Source of the DNA: Agromyces rhizosphaerae
GTDB taxonomy: Bacteria; Actinomycetota; Actinomycetes; Actinomycetales; Microbacteriaceae
Reading direction: 5' to 3'
DNA length: 64,000 bases
NCBI RefSeq assembly: GCF_027925245.1
Contig: NZ_BSDP01000001.1
Location: forward strand, 2,790,001-2,854,000
Under the pieces are notes generated by a model. That model did no database searches, was not told the DNA's origin, and saw nothing but the letters and a program-made list of their open reading frames with translations. The position numbers and the translations under genes were made by a program. Shown here in pieces: positions 42,508-50,951 of the stretch; within the stretch, counting starts at the first letter, position 1; each line of letters opens with the position of its first letter.

Positions 42508-44103
42508 TCAGCGACGCCGGAGCACGCGCTGCGCGCGCAGCAGGAGCAGCATCGGCTGCTCGAGCATCCGCCACTCCCGTGCCGAGGTCGGCGCCTGGAT
42601 GAGGCCGGTCGCCGACGCCACCGTGACCGATTCGACGTAGCGCTTCAGCCCGTCGGGCCCGTTCCGGCGACCGAGGCCCGACTGCTTCGAGCCGCCCATC
42701 GGGGCCGCGATCGAGCCGAAGCTGCCGCGGTAGCCCTCGTTGATGTTCACCGAGCCGGTCTCGAGCGCGGCGGCGACCCGGCGGGCGCGGGCGACCGAGC
42801 CGCTCAGCACGACCGCGTTCAGGCCGTAGTCGCTCGCGTTGGCGGCGAGCACCGCCTCCTCCTCGTCGTCGACGACGTAGAGCGAGACGATCGCGCCGAA
42901 GGTCTCCTCGGCGAAGCAGTGCATGTCGGGGGAGACGTCGGCGAGCAGCGTCGGCTCGAACGCGTACGGGCCGATGTCGGGCCGGTGCGCGCCGCCGGCG
43001 AGCACGGTCGCGCCCTTCGCGGTCGCGTCGTCGAGGTGCGCGCGCACGCGGTCGAGCTGCGCCTGCCCGGTGAGCGTGCCGACGTCGCCCGCCGAACCCG
43101 GGGCGGGGTCGATCGTCATCGACCCGATCACGCGCACGAACGCACGGGTGAACGCGTCGGCGACGCCGCGCGTCACGTAGATGCGCTCGGGGGAGACGCA
43201 GAGCTGGCCCATCGAGGCGTAGCACGCGTACGCGGCCTGACGTGCGGCCTTCCCGGGGTCGACGTCGTCGAGCACGATCATGGGGTTCTTGCCGCCGAGC
43301 TCGAGCGACGCGGGCACGAGCCGTTCGGCCGCCTTCCGCGCAATGCGGCGCCCCGTCGCGGTGGAGCCGGTGAACGCGATCACGTCGGCGTGGTCGGTGA
43401 CGGCCTCGCCGATGGTGGCCCCGTCACCGGTGACGACGGCCCAGAGGTCGCCCGGCAGCCCGGCGTCGATGGCCGCGCGGCGCAGCTCGAGGATGTTGAG
43501 CGCCGCCTGCTCGTCGGCCTTCTGCACGACGCCGCAGCCGGCGGCGAGCGCCGAGAAGACGTCCATGCCGGCGAGCGAGAGGGGGAAGTTCCAGGGCGTG
43601 ATCACGCCGGCGACGCCCCGGGGGCGGTGCCGCACGCGCGCCTCGATGACCGTCGGCGCGCCGCTGTGCACGCGCCGGCTGCGGAGCACGCCGCGCGCGG
43701 CGAGCGCGTTGTAGCGTGCCGAGGCCGCCGACTGGTAGACCTCCTCGAACGCCTGCCCGCGGGTCTTGCCGGTCTCGAGCTGCACGAGGTCGATGAGCTG
43801 CTCGCGCCGGGCCACGATGAGGTCGTGCGCGCGGAGCAGCACCCTCCGCCGGTGCGCGAACCCCGCGCGGGCCCAGGCCACCTGCGCGAGACGGGCGCGG
43901 GCGAATGCGTCGGCGACGTCGCCCGGGGTGCTGAGGGGCAGCTCGTGCAGCGGCTCGCCGGTCGCGGGTGCGAGCACCGTGCGCGTGTCGCCGCCGGTCG
44001 CCGTGATGTCATCGTGCAGTTCGGCCACCCACTGGGGGTCCGGTCCTCCGGTGCTCCGGGGCGGTGCGGCGGGGGCGTGCGAGACGGCGACCGGGGCTGA
44101 CAT
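42508..44103 (-). CDS. NAD(P)-dependent aldehyde dehydrogenase, succinate-semialdehyde type
   Basis: This 531-aa ALDH-superfamily enzyme has catalytic Cys302 in GQLCVSPERIY, general-base Glu268 in LELGGKNPM, the Rossmann segment FTGSTATGRRIA and substrate region TPWNFPLSLAG. It resembles the GabD2-like group of actinobacteria that oxidises succinic semialdehyde, but specificity is inferred only. The ATG at 44103 lies 6 nt after a minus-strand TAGACT (leaderless type). It is divergent from an MFS/PLP-decarboxylase pair, suggesting an amine or GABA-like catabolic unit. Confidence 0.88.
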   Translation of the reverse strand: MSAPVAVSHAPAAPPRSTGGPDPQWVAELHDDITATGGDTRTVLAPATGEPLHELPLSTPGDVADAFARARLAQVAWARAGFAHRRRVLLRAHDLIVARREQLIDLVQLETGKTRGQAFEEVYQSAASARYNALAARGVLRSRRVHSGAPTVIEARVRHRPRGVAGVITPWNFPLSLAGMDVFSALAAGCGVVQKADEQAALNILELRRAAIDAGLPGDLWAVVTGDGATIGEAVTDHADVIAFTGSTATGRRIARKAAERLVPASLELGGKNPMIVLDDVDPGKAARQAAYACYASMGQLCVSPERIYVTRGVADAFTRAFVRVIGSMTIDPAPGSAGDVGTLTGQAQLDRVRAHLDDATAKGATVLAGGAHRPDIGPYAFEPTLLADVSPDMHCFAEETFGAIVSLYVVDDEEEAVLAANASDYGLNAVVLSGSVARARRVAAALETGSVNINEGYRGSFGSIAAPMGGSKQSGLGRRNGPDGLKRYVESVTVASATGLIQAPTSAREWRMLEQPMLLLLRAQRVLRRR

Positions 44104-44109
44104 GTGGAC

Positions 44110-44152
44110 AGTCTAGGTCAAATGACCCACTTCGCCGCGGAGCGGTTATGCT
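44110..44152. promoter_or_regulatory. Back-to-back -10 elements (aldehyde dehydrogenase / MFS)
   Basis: Minus TAGACT (44115-44110) is 6 nt before the ATG at 44103, and plus TATGCT (44147-44152) is 7 nt before the ATG at 44160. Start codons are only 56 bp apart, leaving little room for separate -35 regions. Confidence 0.65.
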
Positions 44153-44159
44153 GCCCGTC

Positions 44160-45557
44160 ATGACTGCGACGGAACGCCCGCTGGGCCGGTCGACGATCGC
44201 CCGCTACGCGGTCGGATCCATCGGCACCGGTGGCTTCGGCACGCTCCCCGGCCTGGTGCTCGTCTACTACCTCACCGACACCCTCGGGGTAACCGCGCTG
44301 CTGGCCGGCGTCATCGTCACCGTCGCGAAGATCTGGGACGTGATCATCGACCCGGTCATCGGGTACCGCAGCGACCGCGCCCTCGCGCGCACGGGCAGCC
44401 GGCGCGGTCCGATGCTGCTCGGCGCGATCGCGCTGCCGGTGTGCTTCCTGCTGACCTTCGCCGTGCCCGAGGGGCTCGCGCCCGGCTGGGCCGCGGCCTG
44501 GGTGCTCGTCGCGTTCACGCTCACCGCGACGGCGTTCTCGCTCTTCCAGGTGCCCTACATCGCGCTGCCGGCCGAGATCACGACGGGCTACGACGCCCGC
44601 ACCCGGCTTCTGACATGGCGCGTGGTGGTGCTGAGCGTCGCGATCCTGCTGTTCGGGGCGGGCGCTCCGGCACTGCGCCGTGCCGGTCCCGACGAGTACA
44701 CCGGCTACCTCGTGATGGCCCTCGTCGCGGGTCTCGTGATCGGCGCGGGCCTGCTCATCGCGAGCTTCACGGCGCCCAAGGGCGCGGTGCCCGCGACGGA
44801 TGCCGCCCCGGCGACGCAGCGCGGCTCGGCCTGGCGCGGCATCCGCGAGCAGTACGCGGCCGGCGTGCTCGTGCTCCGCCGGAGCGCGCCGTTCCGGGCG
44901 CTCCTGTCGACGTTCGTGCTGCAGGCCCTCGCGACCGGCCTCATGCTCGCCGCCGCGAACTACGTGGCCGTCTGGGTGCTGCACTCCGACGACGCGCTGA
45001 CCTTCCTCTTCCTCGCCCTCATCGGCCCCGCCATCCTGATGGCCCCGGCCTGGGGCGCGGTGTCGCGCCGTGTGGGCAAGGAGCGCGCCTTCCTGTGGGC
45101 CAGCGTCCTGTTCGCGGTCGCGACCCTCGGCCTCACCCCGCTGTTGTTCGCACCGGGCGCGTGGGTCTACCTGCCCGTCGCGCTCGCCGGCGCCGCCTAC
45201 GCGGGCATGCAGTCGCTGCCCATGGCGATGCTGCCCGACGTCGTCTCGGTCGACGCGGCCACGCACGGCGAGGGCAGCGCGGGCAGCTTCGGCGGCGTGT
45301 GGACCGCGGGCGAGACCGCCGGCATGGCGCTCGGTGCGAGCGCGCTCGCCGTCGTGCTCGCCGTCACGGGCTACGCGGAGTCGGTCGGCTCCGAGGTCGT
45401 CGCCCAGTCCTCCGCGGCCGTCGCCGGCATCGCGATCGCGTTCAGCGTCGTGCCGGCCGCGCTCGCCCTCATCAGCCTCGTGACGCTCGGCCGCTACCGG
45501 CTGCGTCGCACCGACATCGACCGCGCCGTCCAGGCGCAGGAGGAGACCCCGCGGTGA
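44160..45557 (+). CDS. MFS transporter of the GPH (MelB-like) type
   Basis: This 465-aa protein has about 12 membrane spans. The cytoplasmic loop KIWDVIIDPVIGYRSDRALARTGSRRGPML is the DPxxGxxSDR-like motif of the glycoside-pentoside-hexuronide symporter family. It probably imports a small solute with H+ or Na+. ATG 44160 is the leaderless-type start; upstream in-frame codons belong to the divergent gene's region. Its end overlaps the decarboxylase GTG by 4 bp, so substrate may be shared with that enzyme. Confidence 0.85.
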   Translation: MTATERPLGRSTIARYAVGSIGTGGFGTLPGLVLVYYLTDTLGVTALLAGVIVTVAKIWDVIIDPVIGYRSDRALARTGSRRGPMLLGAIALPVCFLLTFAVPEGLAPGWAAAWVLVAFTLTATAFSLFQVPYIALPAEITTGYDARTRLLTWRVVVLSVAILLFGAGAPALRRAGPDEYTGYLVMALVAGLVIGAGLLIASFTAPKGAVPATDAAPATQRGSAWRGIREQYAAGVLVLRRSAPFRALLSTFVLQALATGLMLAAANYVAVWVLHSDDALTFLFLALIGPAILMAPAWGAVSRRVGKERAFLWASVLFAVATLGLTPLLFAPGAWVYLPVALAGAAYAGMQSLPMAMLPDVVSVDAATHGEGSAGSFGGVWTAGETAGMALGASALAVVLAVTGYAESVGSEVVAQSSAAVAGIAIAFSVVPAALALISLVTLGRYRLRRTDIDRAVQAQEETPR

Positions 45558-47035
45558 CCGAACTCGCCCCCGACGCACTCGAGGTGCTCGACCGGCTGGA
45601 CGCGCTGCGCGCCGCCGACGCGCCCACCCACGGCGGACGAGTGCTCTCGTACGTCTACGACTCCGGTCGGCCCGACCTCGACGAGCTGGCCGCACGCGCG
45701 GCCCGCGCCGTGCAGCCCGTGAACGGCCTCGACCCGACCACCTTCGGCTCGGTCGCGGTCATGGAGCGCGAGCTCGTCGGATTCGCCCGCGAGGCGTTCC
45801 ACGGCGGCGACGACGTGGTCGGCTCAGTCACCTCCGGCGGCACCGAGAGCTGCATCCTCGCGGTGAAGACCGCGCGCGACGCCTGGCGCGCCCGCGGCGG
45901 CGAGGGCACGCCGCGACTCGTGGCGCCGGGCACCGTGCACGCCGCGTTCCGCAAGGGCGCGCACCTGCTCGGGCTCGAGCTCGACATCGTGCCGGTGGAC
46001 CCCGCGACCGGCGGGCCCGAGGCATCCGCCATGATCGACCGGCTCGGCCCCGACGTCGCGCTCGTCGTGGTGAGCGCGCCGTCGTACCCGTTCGCGACGC
46101 TCGACCCGGTCGTCGAGGTGGCGGATGCCGCGCTCGCGCAGGGCGTCGACCTGCACGTCGACGCGTGCATCGGCGGCTTCGCCCTCGCGTTCTGGCCGAC
46201 CGAGGTCGCGCCGTGGGACTTCCGCGTACCCGGCGTGACGAGCCTGTCGGCCGACCTGCACAAGTACGGCTACTCGCCGAAGGGCGCGAGCGTGCTGCTG
46301 CAGCGCGGCCGCGACCGGCAGCGCAACCAGTACTTCGCCACGACCGAGTGGTCGGGCTACCCGGTCGTCAACCCGACGCTGCTCGGCTCGAAGCCGGCCG
46401 GCCCGCTCGCGGGCGCGTGGGCGATCGTGCAGGTGCTCGGCACCGGCGGCTTCACGGAGCTCGTCGGCAAGACCGCGCGTGCGACGGCCGCGCTCGTCGA
46501 CGCCGTGACGGCGATCGAGGGGCTGCGCGTCGTCGGCGAGCCGACCGGACCGCTGCTCGCGGTCGCGACCGACGAGGACGCGCCGGCGGAGCGCCGGGTC
46601 GACCCGCACCGCTGGGCCGACGCCGTGCGCGCCCGCGGCTGGCAGCTGCAGCTCCAGCCCGCGCACCGCCAGGCCGACGGCACCGTGCTGCCGCGCACCA
46701 CGCACCTCACGGTCACGCCCGTGACCGAGTCGACGCTCGACGGCCTGCTGCCCGACCTCGCGGCGGCCGCCGACGACGTGCGCGGCGAGCCCGGGCTCGA
46801 CGGCACGGCACTGCTCGACGGCCTCGGCGGCGCCGCGGCGCTCGGCGCGCTCGCGGGCGGCGTCGACTCCGACACCGCGGCCGGGCTGCTCGGCGGGCTG
46901 GGCCTGCTCGCGGCCGACGGCCCCGCGGTGCCCGAGTCGCTCGCACCCGTGCTCGCGCTGGTCGAGGTGCTGCCCGCGCCGCTCTCCGAGCGCCTGCTCG
47001 TCGAGCTGCTCGGCCGCTTGGTCGAGCCGGTCTGA
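45554..47035 (+). CDS. PLP-dependent decarboxylase / S1P-lyase-like enzyme
   Basis: This 493-aa group II PLP enzyme has the GTES motif in SVTSGGTESCILAVK, the His of the PLP stack in APGTVHAAFRKGA, the cofactor Asp in HVDACIGGF and Lys237 in SADLHKYGYSPKG. It is closest in look to sphingosine-1-phosphate-lyase/tyrosine-decarboxylase-like proteins of actinobacteria. The substrate is unknown. About 110 C-terminal residues (after the small domain) are Leu/Ala/Gly-rich and look like an added helical region. It is translationally coupled to the MFS gene (GTGA). The product aldehyde or amine could feed the divergent aldehyde dehydrogenase. Confidence 0.85.
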   Translation: MTELAPDALEVLDRLDALRAADAPTHGGRVLSYVYDSGRPDLDELAARAARAVQPVNGLDPTTFGSVAVMERELVGFAREAFHGGDDVVGSVTSGGTESCILAVKTARDAWRARGGEGTPRLVAPGTVHAAFRKGAHLLGLELDIVPVDPATGGPEASAMIDRLGPDVALVVVSAPSYPFATLDPVVEVADAALAQGVDLHVDACIGGFALAFWPTEVAPWDFRVPGVTSLSADLHKYGYSPKGASVLLQRGRDRQRNQYFATTEWSGYPVVNPTLLGSKPAGPLAGAWAIVQVLGTGGFTELVGKTARATAALVDAVTAIEGLRVVGEPTGPLLAVATDEDAPAERRVDPHRWADAVRARGWQLQLQPAHRQADGTVLPRTTHLTVTPVTESTLDGLLPDLAAAADDVRGEPGLDGTALLDGLGGAAALGALAGGVDSDTAAGLLGGLGLLAADGPAVPESLAPVLALVEVLPAPLSERLLVELLGRLVEPV

Positions 47036-47044
47036 TGCCGCCGG

Positions 47045-47069
47045 CGCTCCCGCGGGGAGCGCGGGAGCG
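47045..47069. terminator. Bidirectional hairpin
   Basis: CGCTCCCGC (47045-47053) pairs perfectly with GCGGGAGCG (47061-47069), 7-nt loop, filling the 34-bp gap between the convergent decarboxylase and lipoprotein genes. Confidence 0.75.
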
Positions 47070-47918
47070 TCACCCGGTGGGCAGCTCGCAGCGCTCGGCG
47101 ACGAACGCGTAGATCTCGCCCCGGAGGTCGTCGCCCGGCACCAGGTCGAGATCGCCCGAGCGGTCGCCCACGGCGACCTCGAACGGCAGGATCGTGCCGC
47201 GCTTGTCCTCGGCGATCGCGTGCGGGTCGCAGCGCGCGGGCACGATCTCGAGCGGGATCGTCGAGGGCGCGTCGTCGGCGCGCACCTCGAGGCCCAGTGG
47301 CCAGCCGGTGCCGGCGGGGCCATCGAGCAGCGTCGTCGGGCGCACGCCGTCGATGCGCAGCATCCGCTCGCCACCGGCGGGCTCGACCGACACGTCGACC
47401 CACGCGCGCCGCGCGGCGCCCGAGCCCTCCGTGCGCAGCCGCTCGGGCATCGAGAGCCGCGCGACGGCGTCCACCGCGGCGGCCAGGCAGTCCTCGTCGT
47501 TGATGCGATCGAGCACGCCCTGCTCGTCGACGGCGGGCAGCCGCGCGGTGCGGCTGCCGTCCGCGGCCGCCCAGGTCACGTCGACGACCGCCGGATCCGG
47601 GTCGGAGGCGTCGCAGAGGGACGCGGGCAGCGGGATGCGCAGCGCGACCGCGCGGCCCGGCGTGAGCGTGACGCCGTCGGGGTCGACCGCCGCGCCGTCG
47701 AAGCGGCCCGAGCGGAACGCGACGCTCGTCACGTCGAGCGTCGTGCCGGCGCCGTTCTCGAGCCGCACCTCCAGCACGCGCGGCGCGTAGTCGAGCCGGT
47801 GCTGGAACACGGTCACCCCGAGGCCGGGCGGCGGCTCGGAGAACCCGTCGCCGGCGGTGCAGCCGGCGCACGCGAGCAGCAGGGCGGATGCCCCGAGCGC
47901 GACGCCCGCGCGCGTCAC
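47070..47918 (-). CDS. Putative lipoprotein
   Basis: This 282-aa exported protein has an N-terminal signal and cysteines in LLLACAGCTAG; LLAC (or CAGC) would be the lipobox. The mature domain is rich in beta-type sequence (RVLEVRLENGAGTTLDVTSVAF) and lists three further Cys residues. I do not recognise a function. The GTG at 47918 overlaps the mrp stop (GTGA), making it the last gene of a four-gene overlapping operon. Confidence 0.78.
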   Translation of the reverse strand: MTRAGVALGASALLLACAGCTAGDGFSEPPPGLGVTVFQHRLDYAPRVLEVRLENGAGTTLDVTSVAFRSGRFDGAAVDPDGVTLTPGRAVALRIPLPASLCDASDPDPAVVDVTWAAADGSRTARLPAVDEQGVLDRINDEDCLAAAVDAVARLSMPERLRTEGSGAARRAWVDVSVEPAGGERMLRIDGVRPTTLLDGPAGTGWPLGLEVRADDAPSTIPLEIVPARCDPHAIAEDKRGTILPFEVAVGDRSGDLDLVPGDDLRGEIYAFVAERCELPTG

Positions 47919-49075
47919 CGCACCCGGACCCCGAGCGACCGCCCCTGGAGCGATCGCGGGCGCGTCGCGAGCGCCTCGGCGACCCGGTCGATGGCCTGCG
48001 CGGCGGGGTCCGCGGGGTGGCCGACCACGACCGGCACGCCCTCGTCGCCGCCCTCGCGGAGCGCGATCGACAGCGGTACCGAGGCGAGCAGCGGCACGGG
48101 CTCGTCCTGCCCGCGGGAGAGCCTGGCGGCGACCTCCTCGCCGCCGCCCTCGCCGAAGACGCGCAGCACGGTGCCGTCGGGCTGGGCCAGGCCCGCCATG
48201 TTCTCGATCACGCCGTACACGTGCTGGCCGGTCTGCCGTGCGACCGTGCCGCTGCGCTCGGCGACGTCCGCGGCGGCGGGCTGCGGGGTCGTCACGACGA
48301 GCACGTCGGCGTGGGGGAGCAGCTGCCCGACCGAGATGGCCACGTCTCCGGTGCCCGGCGGGAGGTCGAGCAGCAGCACGTCGAGGTCGCCCCAGTAGAC
48401 GTCGGTGAGGAACTGCTGGATCGTGCGGTGCAGCATCGGGCCGCGCCACGCGACGGCCGCCTGCGGGTCGTCGACGAACATGCCGATCGAGACGACCTTC
48501 ACGTCGTGCGCGACCGGCGGCAGGATCATCTCGTCGACCCGCGTCGGCCGCGGCGCGCGCCCCTCGTCGTCGGCCATGCCGAGCACGCCGGGGATGGAGA
48601 AGCCGTGCACGTCGGCGTCGAGCACGCCCACGGCGAGGCCGCGCCGGGCGAGGGCGACCGCGAGGTTCGCCGTCACGGTCGACTTGCCGACGCCGCCCTT
48701 GCCGCTCGTCACCGCGTAGACGCGGGTGAGCGAGTCGGCGTCGAACGGGATGCCGCGCTTCGGCCGACCCGCCTGCAGCTTCTCGGTGAGTGCGCGCCGC
48801 TCGTCGGGCGTCATGACCGAGAGGGTCACGCCGGCGTTGCCCTCGCCGACGACCGACTCGGCCGCGGTGCGCACGTCGCGCTCGATGCGGTCCGCGGCGG
48901 GGCATCCGACGATCGTGAGCTTCACCCCGACGTGCACGCCGTCACCGGTCTCGGCGACCTCGCCGATCATGTCGAGCTCGGTGACGGGCCGGCGGATCTC
49001 GGGGTCGAGCACCCCGTCGAGCGCGCGCCGCACGCGCTCGACGACCGTCGCACCCGTCGCCTCAGGCGGTGGCAT
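47915..49075 (-). CDS. mrp: Mrp/NBP35-type P-loop ATPase
   Basis: This ~386-aa ATPase has an N-terminal MIP18/DUF59 domain (LDPEIRRPVTELDMIG) and a deviant Walker A (TSGKGGVGKST, near residue 124). It also has the VLDADVHGFSIPGVLG loop and LLLDLPPGTGD. Family members carry or assemble Fe-S clusters. The C-terminal CxxC normally found after the ENM motif is missing: the segment is ENMAGLAQPDGTVLRVFGEG. Cluster carriage by the usual cysteines is therefore doubtful. The ATG at 49075 has GAGGG 5 nt upstream; a GTG 6 nt earlier (49081) is the alternative. It overlaps the DUF1003 gene by 14 bp. Confidence 0.9.
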   Translation of the reverse strand: MPPPEATGATVVERVRRALDGVLDPEIRRPVTELDMIGEVAETGDGVHVGVKLTIVGCPAADRIERDVRTAAESVVGEGNAGVTLSVMTPDERRALTEKLQAGRPKRGIPFDADSLTRVYAVTSGKGGVGKSTVTANLAVALARRGLAVGVLDADVHGFSIPGVLGMADDEGRAPRPTRVDEMILPPVAHDVKVVSIGMFVDDPQAAVAWRGPMLHRTIQQFLTDVYWGDLDVLLLDLPPGTGDVAISVGQLLPHADVLVVTTPQPAAADVAERSGTVARQTGQHVYGVIENMAGLAQPDGTVLRVFGEGGGEEVAARLSRGQDEPVPLLASVPLSIALREGGDEGVPVVVGHPADPAAQAIDRVAEALATRPRSLQGRSLGVRVR

Positions 49076-49565
49076 TCTCACCCTCGCCGGCGTCGTCGCG
49101 CGCGTCGAGCTCGTCGAGCAGCGCGCGCAGCTCGGAGCGGATGAACTCCTTGGACGCCATGTCGCTCATCGCCAGGCGCAGCGCGACGACCTCGCGCGCG
49201 AGGTACTCGGTGTCGGCGAGGTTGCGCTCGGCGCGCTGGCGGTCCTGCTCGATCTGCACGCGGTCGCGGTCGTCCTGCCGGTTCTGCGCGAGCAGGATGA
49301 GCGGGGCGGCGTACGAGGCCTGCAGCGAGAGCACGAGGGTCAGCGCGATGAAGCCGTAGTCGGCCCGGTCGAACTGGAGGCTCGCGGGCGCGAACGTGTT
49401 CCAGCTCATCCAGAGCAGCACGAACAGGGTCAGGCCGAGCAGGAACCAGGGCGTGCCCATGCCGCGGGCGACGACCTCGGTGAACCGGCCGAACCGGTCG
49501 CGGTCGCGGCCGGGCGCGCTGCGGGACTGGTCGCCGCGCGAACCCTGGCGGTCAGCGCGTGCCAT
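49062..49565 (-). CDS. DUF1003 membrane protein
   Basis: This 167-aa protein has two membrane spans (FLLGLTLFVLLWMSW; FIALTLVLSLQASYAAPLILLAQ) and a charged coiled-coil-like tail (QNRQDDRDRVQIEQDRQRAERNL). This matches the DUF1003 family of unknown function. ATG 49565 lies inside the end of the MgtE-like gene (14-bp overlap). Linked MgtE-like and Mrp genes are conserved in actinobacteria as I recall (Rv1229c-Rv1232c). Confidence 0.88.
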   Translation of the reverse strand: MARADRQGSRGDQSRSAPGRDRDRFGRFTEVVARGMGTPWFLLGLTLFVLLWMSWNTFAPASLQFDRADYGFIALTLVLSLQASYAAPLILLAQNRQDDRDRVQIEQDRQRAERNLADTEYLAREVVALRLAMSDMASKEFIRSELRALLDELDARDDAGEGENATA

Positions 49566-50898
49566 CGGCGCCCCTCCTCCGCGAGCGTCGCCCGGTCTGC
49601 AACGGGATGCTGCCGGTCAGCAGCTGCTCCCGGGCGGCGGCGCGCCGGCGCACCTCGTCGTCCTCGTCGGGCTGGGAGCGCCAGTCGTCGGGCAGCAGGT
49701 AGTCGAGCACGTCGTCGATCGTGACCACGCCGAGCAGCCGGTTCCGCTCGTCGACCACCGGCACCGACACGAGGTCGTAGCTGGCGAGGATGCGGCTGAC
49801 CTCGGCGGCCGAGGTGTCGCCGCTCACGGGCTCGAGGCCCTGGTCGATGAGCGTGCCGAGCCGTTCGTTCGGGGGGTAGCGCAGCATGCGCTGGAAGTGC
49901 ACCATGCCGAGGAAGCGCCCCGTGGGCGGCTCGTGCGGCGGCATCGTGACGCAGACCGCCGCGCCGAGCGCGGGCGGCAGCTCGTGCCGGCGGATCAGCG
50001 CGAGCCCCTCCGCCACGGTCGCATCGGCCGAGACGATGATCGGCTCGGTGGTCATGAGGCCGCCGGCGGTGTCGGCCTCGTACTTCAGGAGGAACCGCAC
50101 GTCGTCGGCCTCCTCGGGCTCCATCAGGTCGAGGAGCTGCTCGCCGCGCTCGAGGGGGAGCTGGGCGATGAGGTCGGCGGCGTCGTCGGGCTGCATGTGG
50201 TCGAGCACGTCGGCCGCGCGCTCGTCGCCGAGGGTCGCGAGCAGCTCGACCTGGTCGGACTCGGGCATCTCCTCGAGCGCGTCGGCCAGACGGCCGTCGG
50301 GCAACTCGGCCGCGACCTCGCGCCGCCGTTCCGCCGGGAGCTCGAGCATGGTGGTGGCGAGGTCGGCGGGCTTCAGCTCGGAGTAGGCGGCGATGAGGTG
50401 CTCGGCCGACTGCTGCTGGCCCGCGCCTGCGCGCTCGCTCACCTCGCCCCAGCCGACGAACGCCGTCGCGCCGCGCGCGAACGGCGACGCGCTCGTCTTG
50501 CGCCGGCGCACGAGCAGCTGCGAGACGTCCCACTCGCCCTGGTCGCGCTCCTCGATCGCGACGTCCTCGATGGTCGCGTCGCCCGAGCCGTCGTCGAAGT
50601 CGACCTGGCGCCCGAACATCTCCGCGATCAGGCGCACCTCGCCGCCGCGCTGCTCGAAGCGGCGCATGTTGACCATTCCGGTCGTGATGATCTGCGAGCC
50701 GGAGATGCTCGTGACCCGGCCGATCGAGACGAACACCCGGCGCTTGCCGGGGATCTCGACGATGAGGCCGACGACGCGCGGAGGGTCGTCCTTGCGGTAC
50801 ACGACCAGCACGTCGCGCAGCTTGCCGACGCGGTCGCCGGCGGGGTCGAAGACGGCGCAGCCGGCCAGGCGGGCGACGAAGACTCTCGAGGCGCTCAC
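49552..50898 (-). CDS. Soluble MgtE_N/CBS-domain protein lacking the channel
   Basis: This 448-aa protein begins with a PRC-barrel-like beta domain (about 1-80). A MgtE N-terminal superhelical domain follows (ELPAERRREVAAELP, then repeated LPDGRLADALEEMPESDQVELL), then a CBS pair (about 270-400, with SYDLVSVPVVDERNRLLGVV). The five-span Mg2+ channel of true MgtE is absent; the tail is basic and soluble. It may sense Mg2+ or nucleotides and act on a membrane partner, for which the coupled DUF1003 protein is the obvious candidate. GTG 50898 is 6 nt after a minus-strand TACATT. Confidence 0.85.
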   Translation of the reverse strand: MSASRVFVARLAGCAVFDPAGDRVGKLRDVLVVYRKDDPPRVVGLIVEIPGKRRVFVSIGRVTSISGSQIITTGMVNMRRFEQRGGEVRLIAEMFGRQVDFDDGSGDATIEDVAIEERDQGEWDVSQLLVRRRKTSASPFARGATAFVGWGEVSERAGAGQQQSAEHLIAAYSELKPADLATTMLELPAERRREVAAELPDGRLADALEEMPESDQVELLATLGDERAADVLDHMQPDDAADLIAQLPLERGEQLLDLMEPEEADDVRFLLKYEADTAGGLMTTEPIIVSADATVAEGLALIRRHELPPALGAAVCVTMPPHEPPTGRFLGMVHFQRMLRYPPNERLGTLIDQGLEPVSGDTSAAEVSRILASYDLVSVPVVDERNRLLGVVTIDDVLDYLLPDDWRSQPDEDDEVRRRAAAREQLLTGSIPLQTGRRSRRRGADGTR

Positions 50899-50904
50899 CC
50901 CTCG

Positions 50905-50945
50905 AATGTACCCCCGGGCCGCGCCCGGGGAGCGCATGGGAGAAT
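50905..50945. promoter_or_regulatory. Back-to-back -10 elements (MgtE-like / stress protein)
   Basis: Minus TACATT (50910-50905) ends 6 nt before GTG 50898, and plus GAGAAT (50940-50945) ends 6 nt before GTG 50952. The second hexamer departs from TANNNT at its first base. The intergenic gap is 53 bp. Confidence 0.55.
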
Positions 50946-50951
50946 GGGCGC

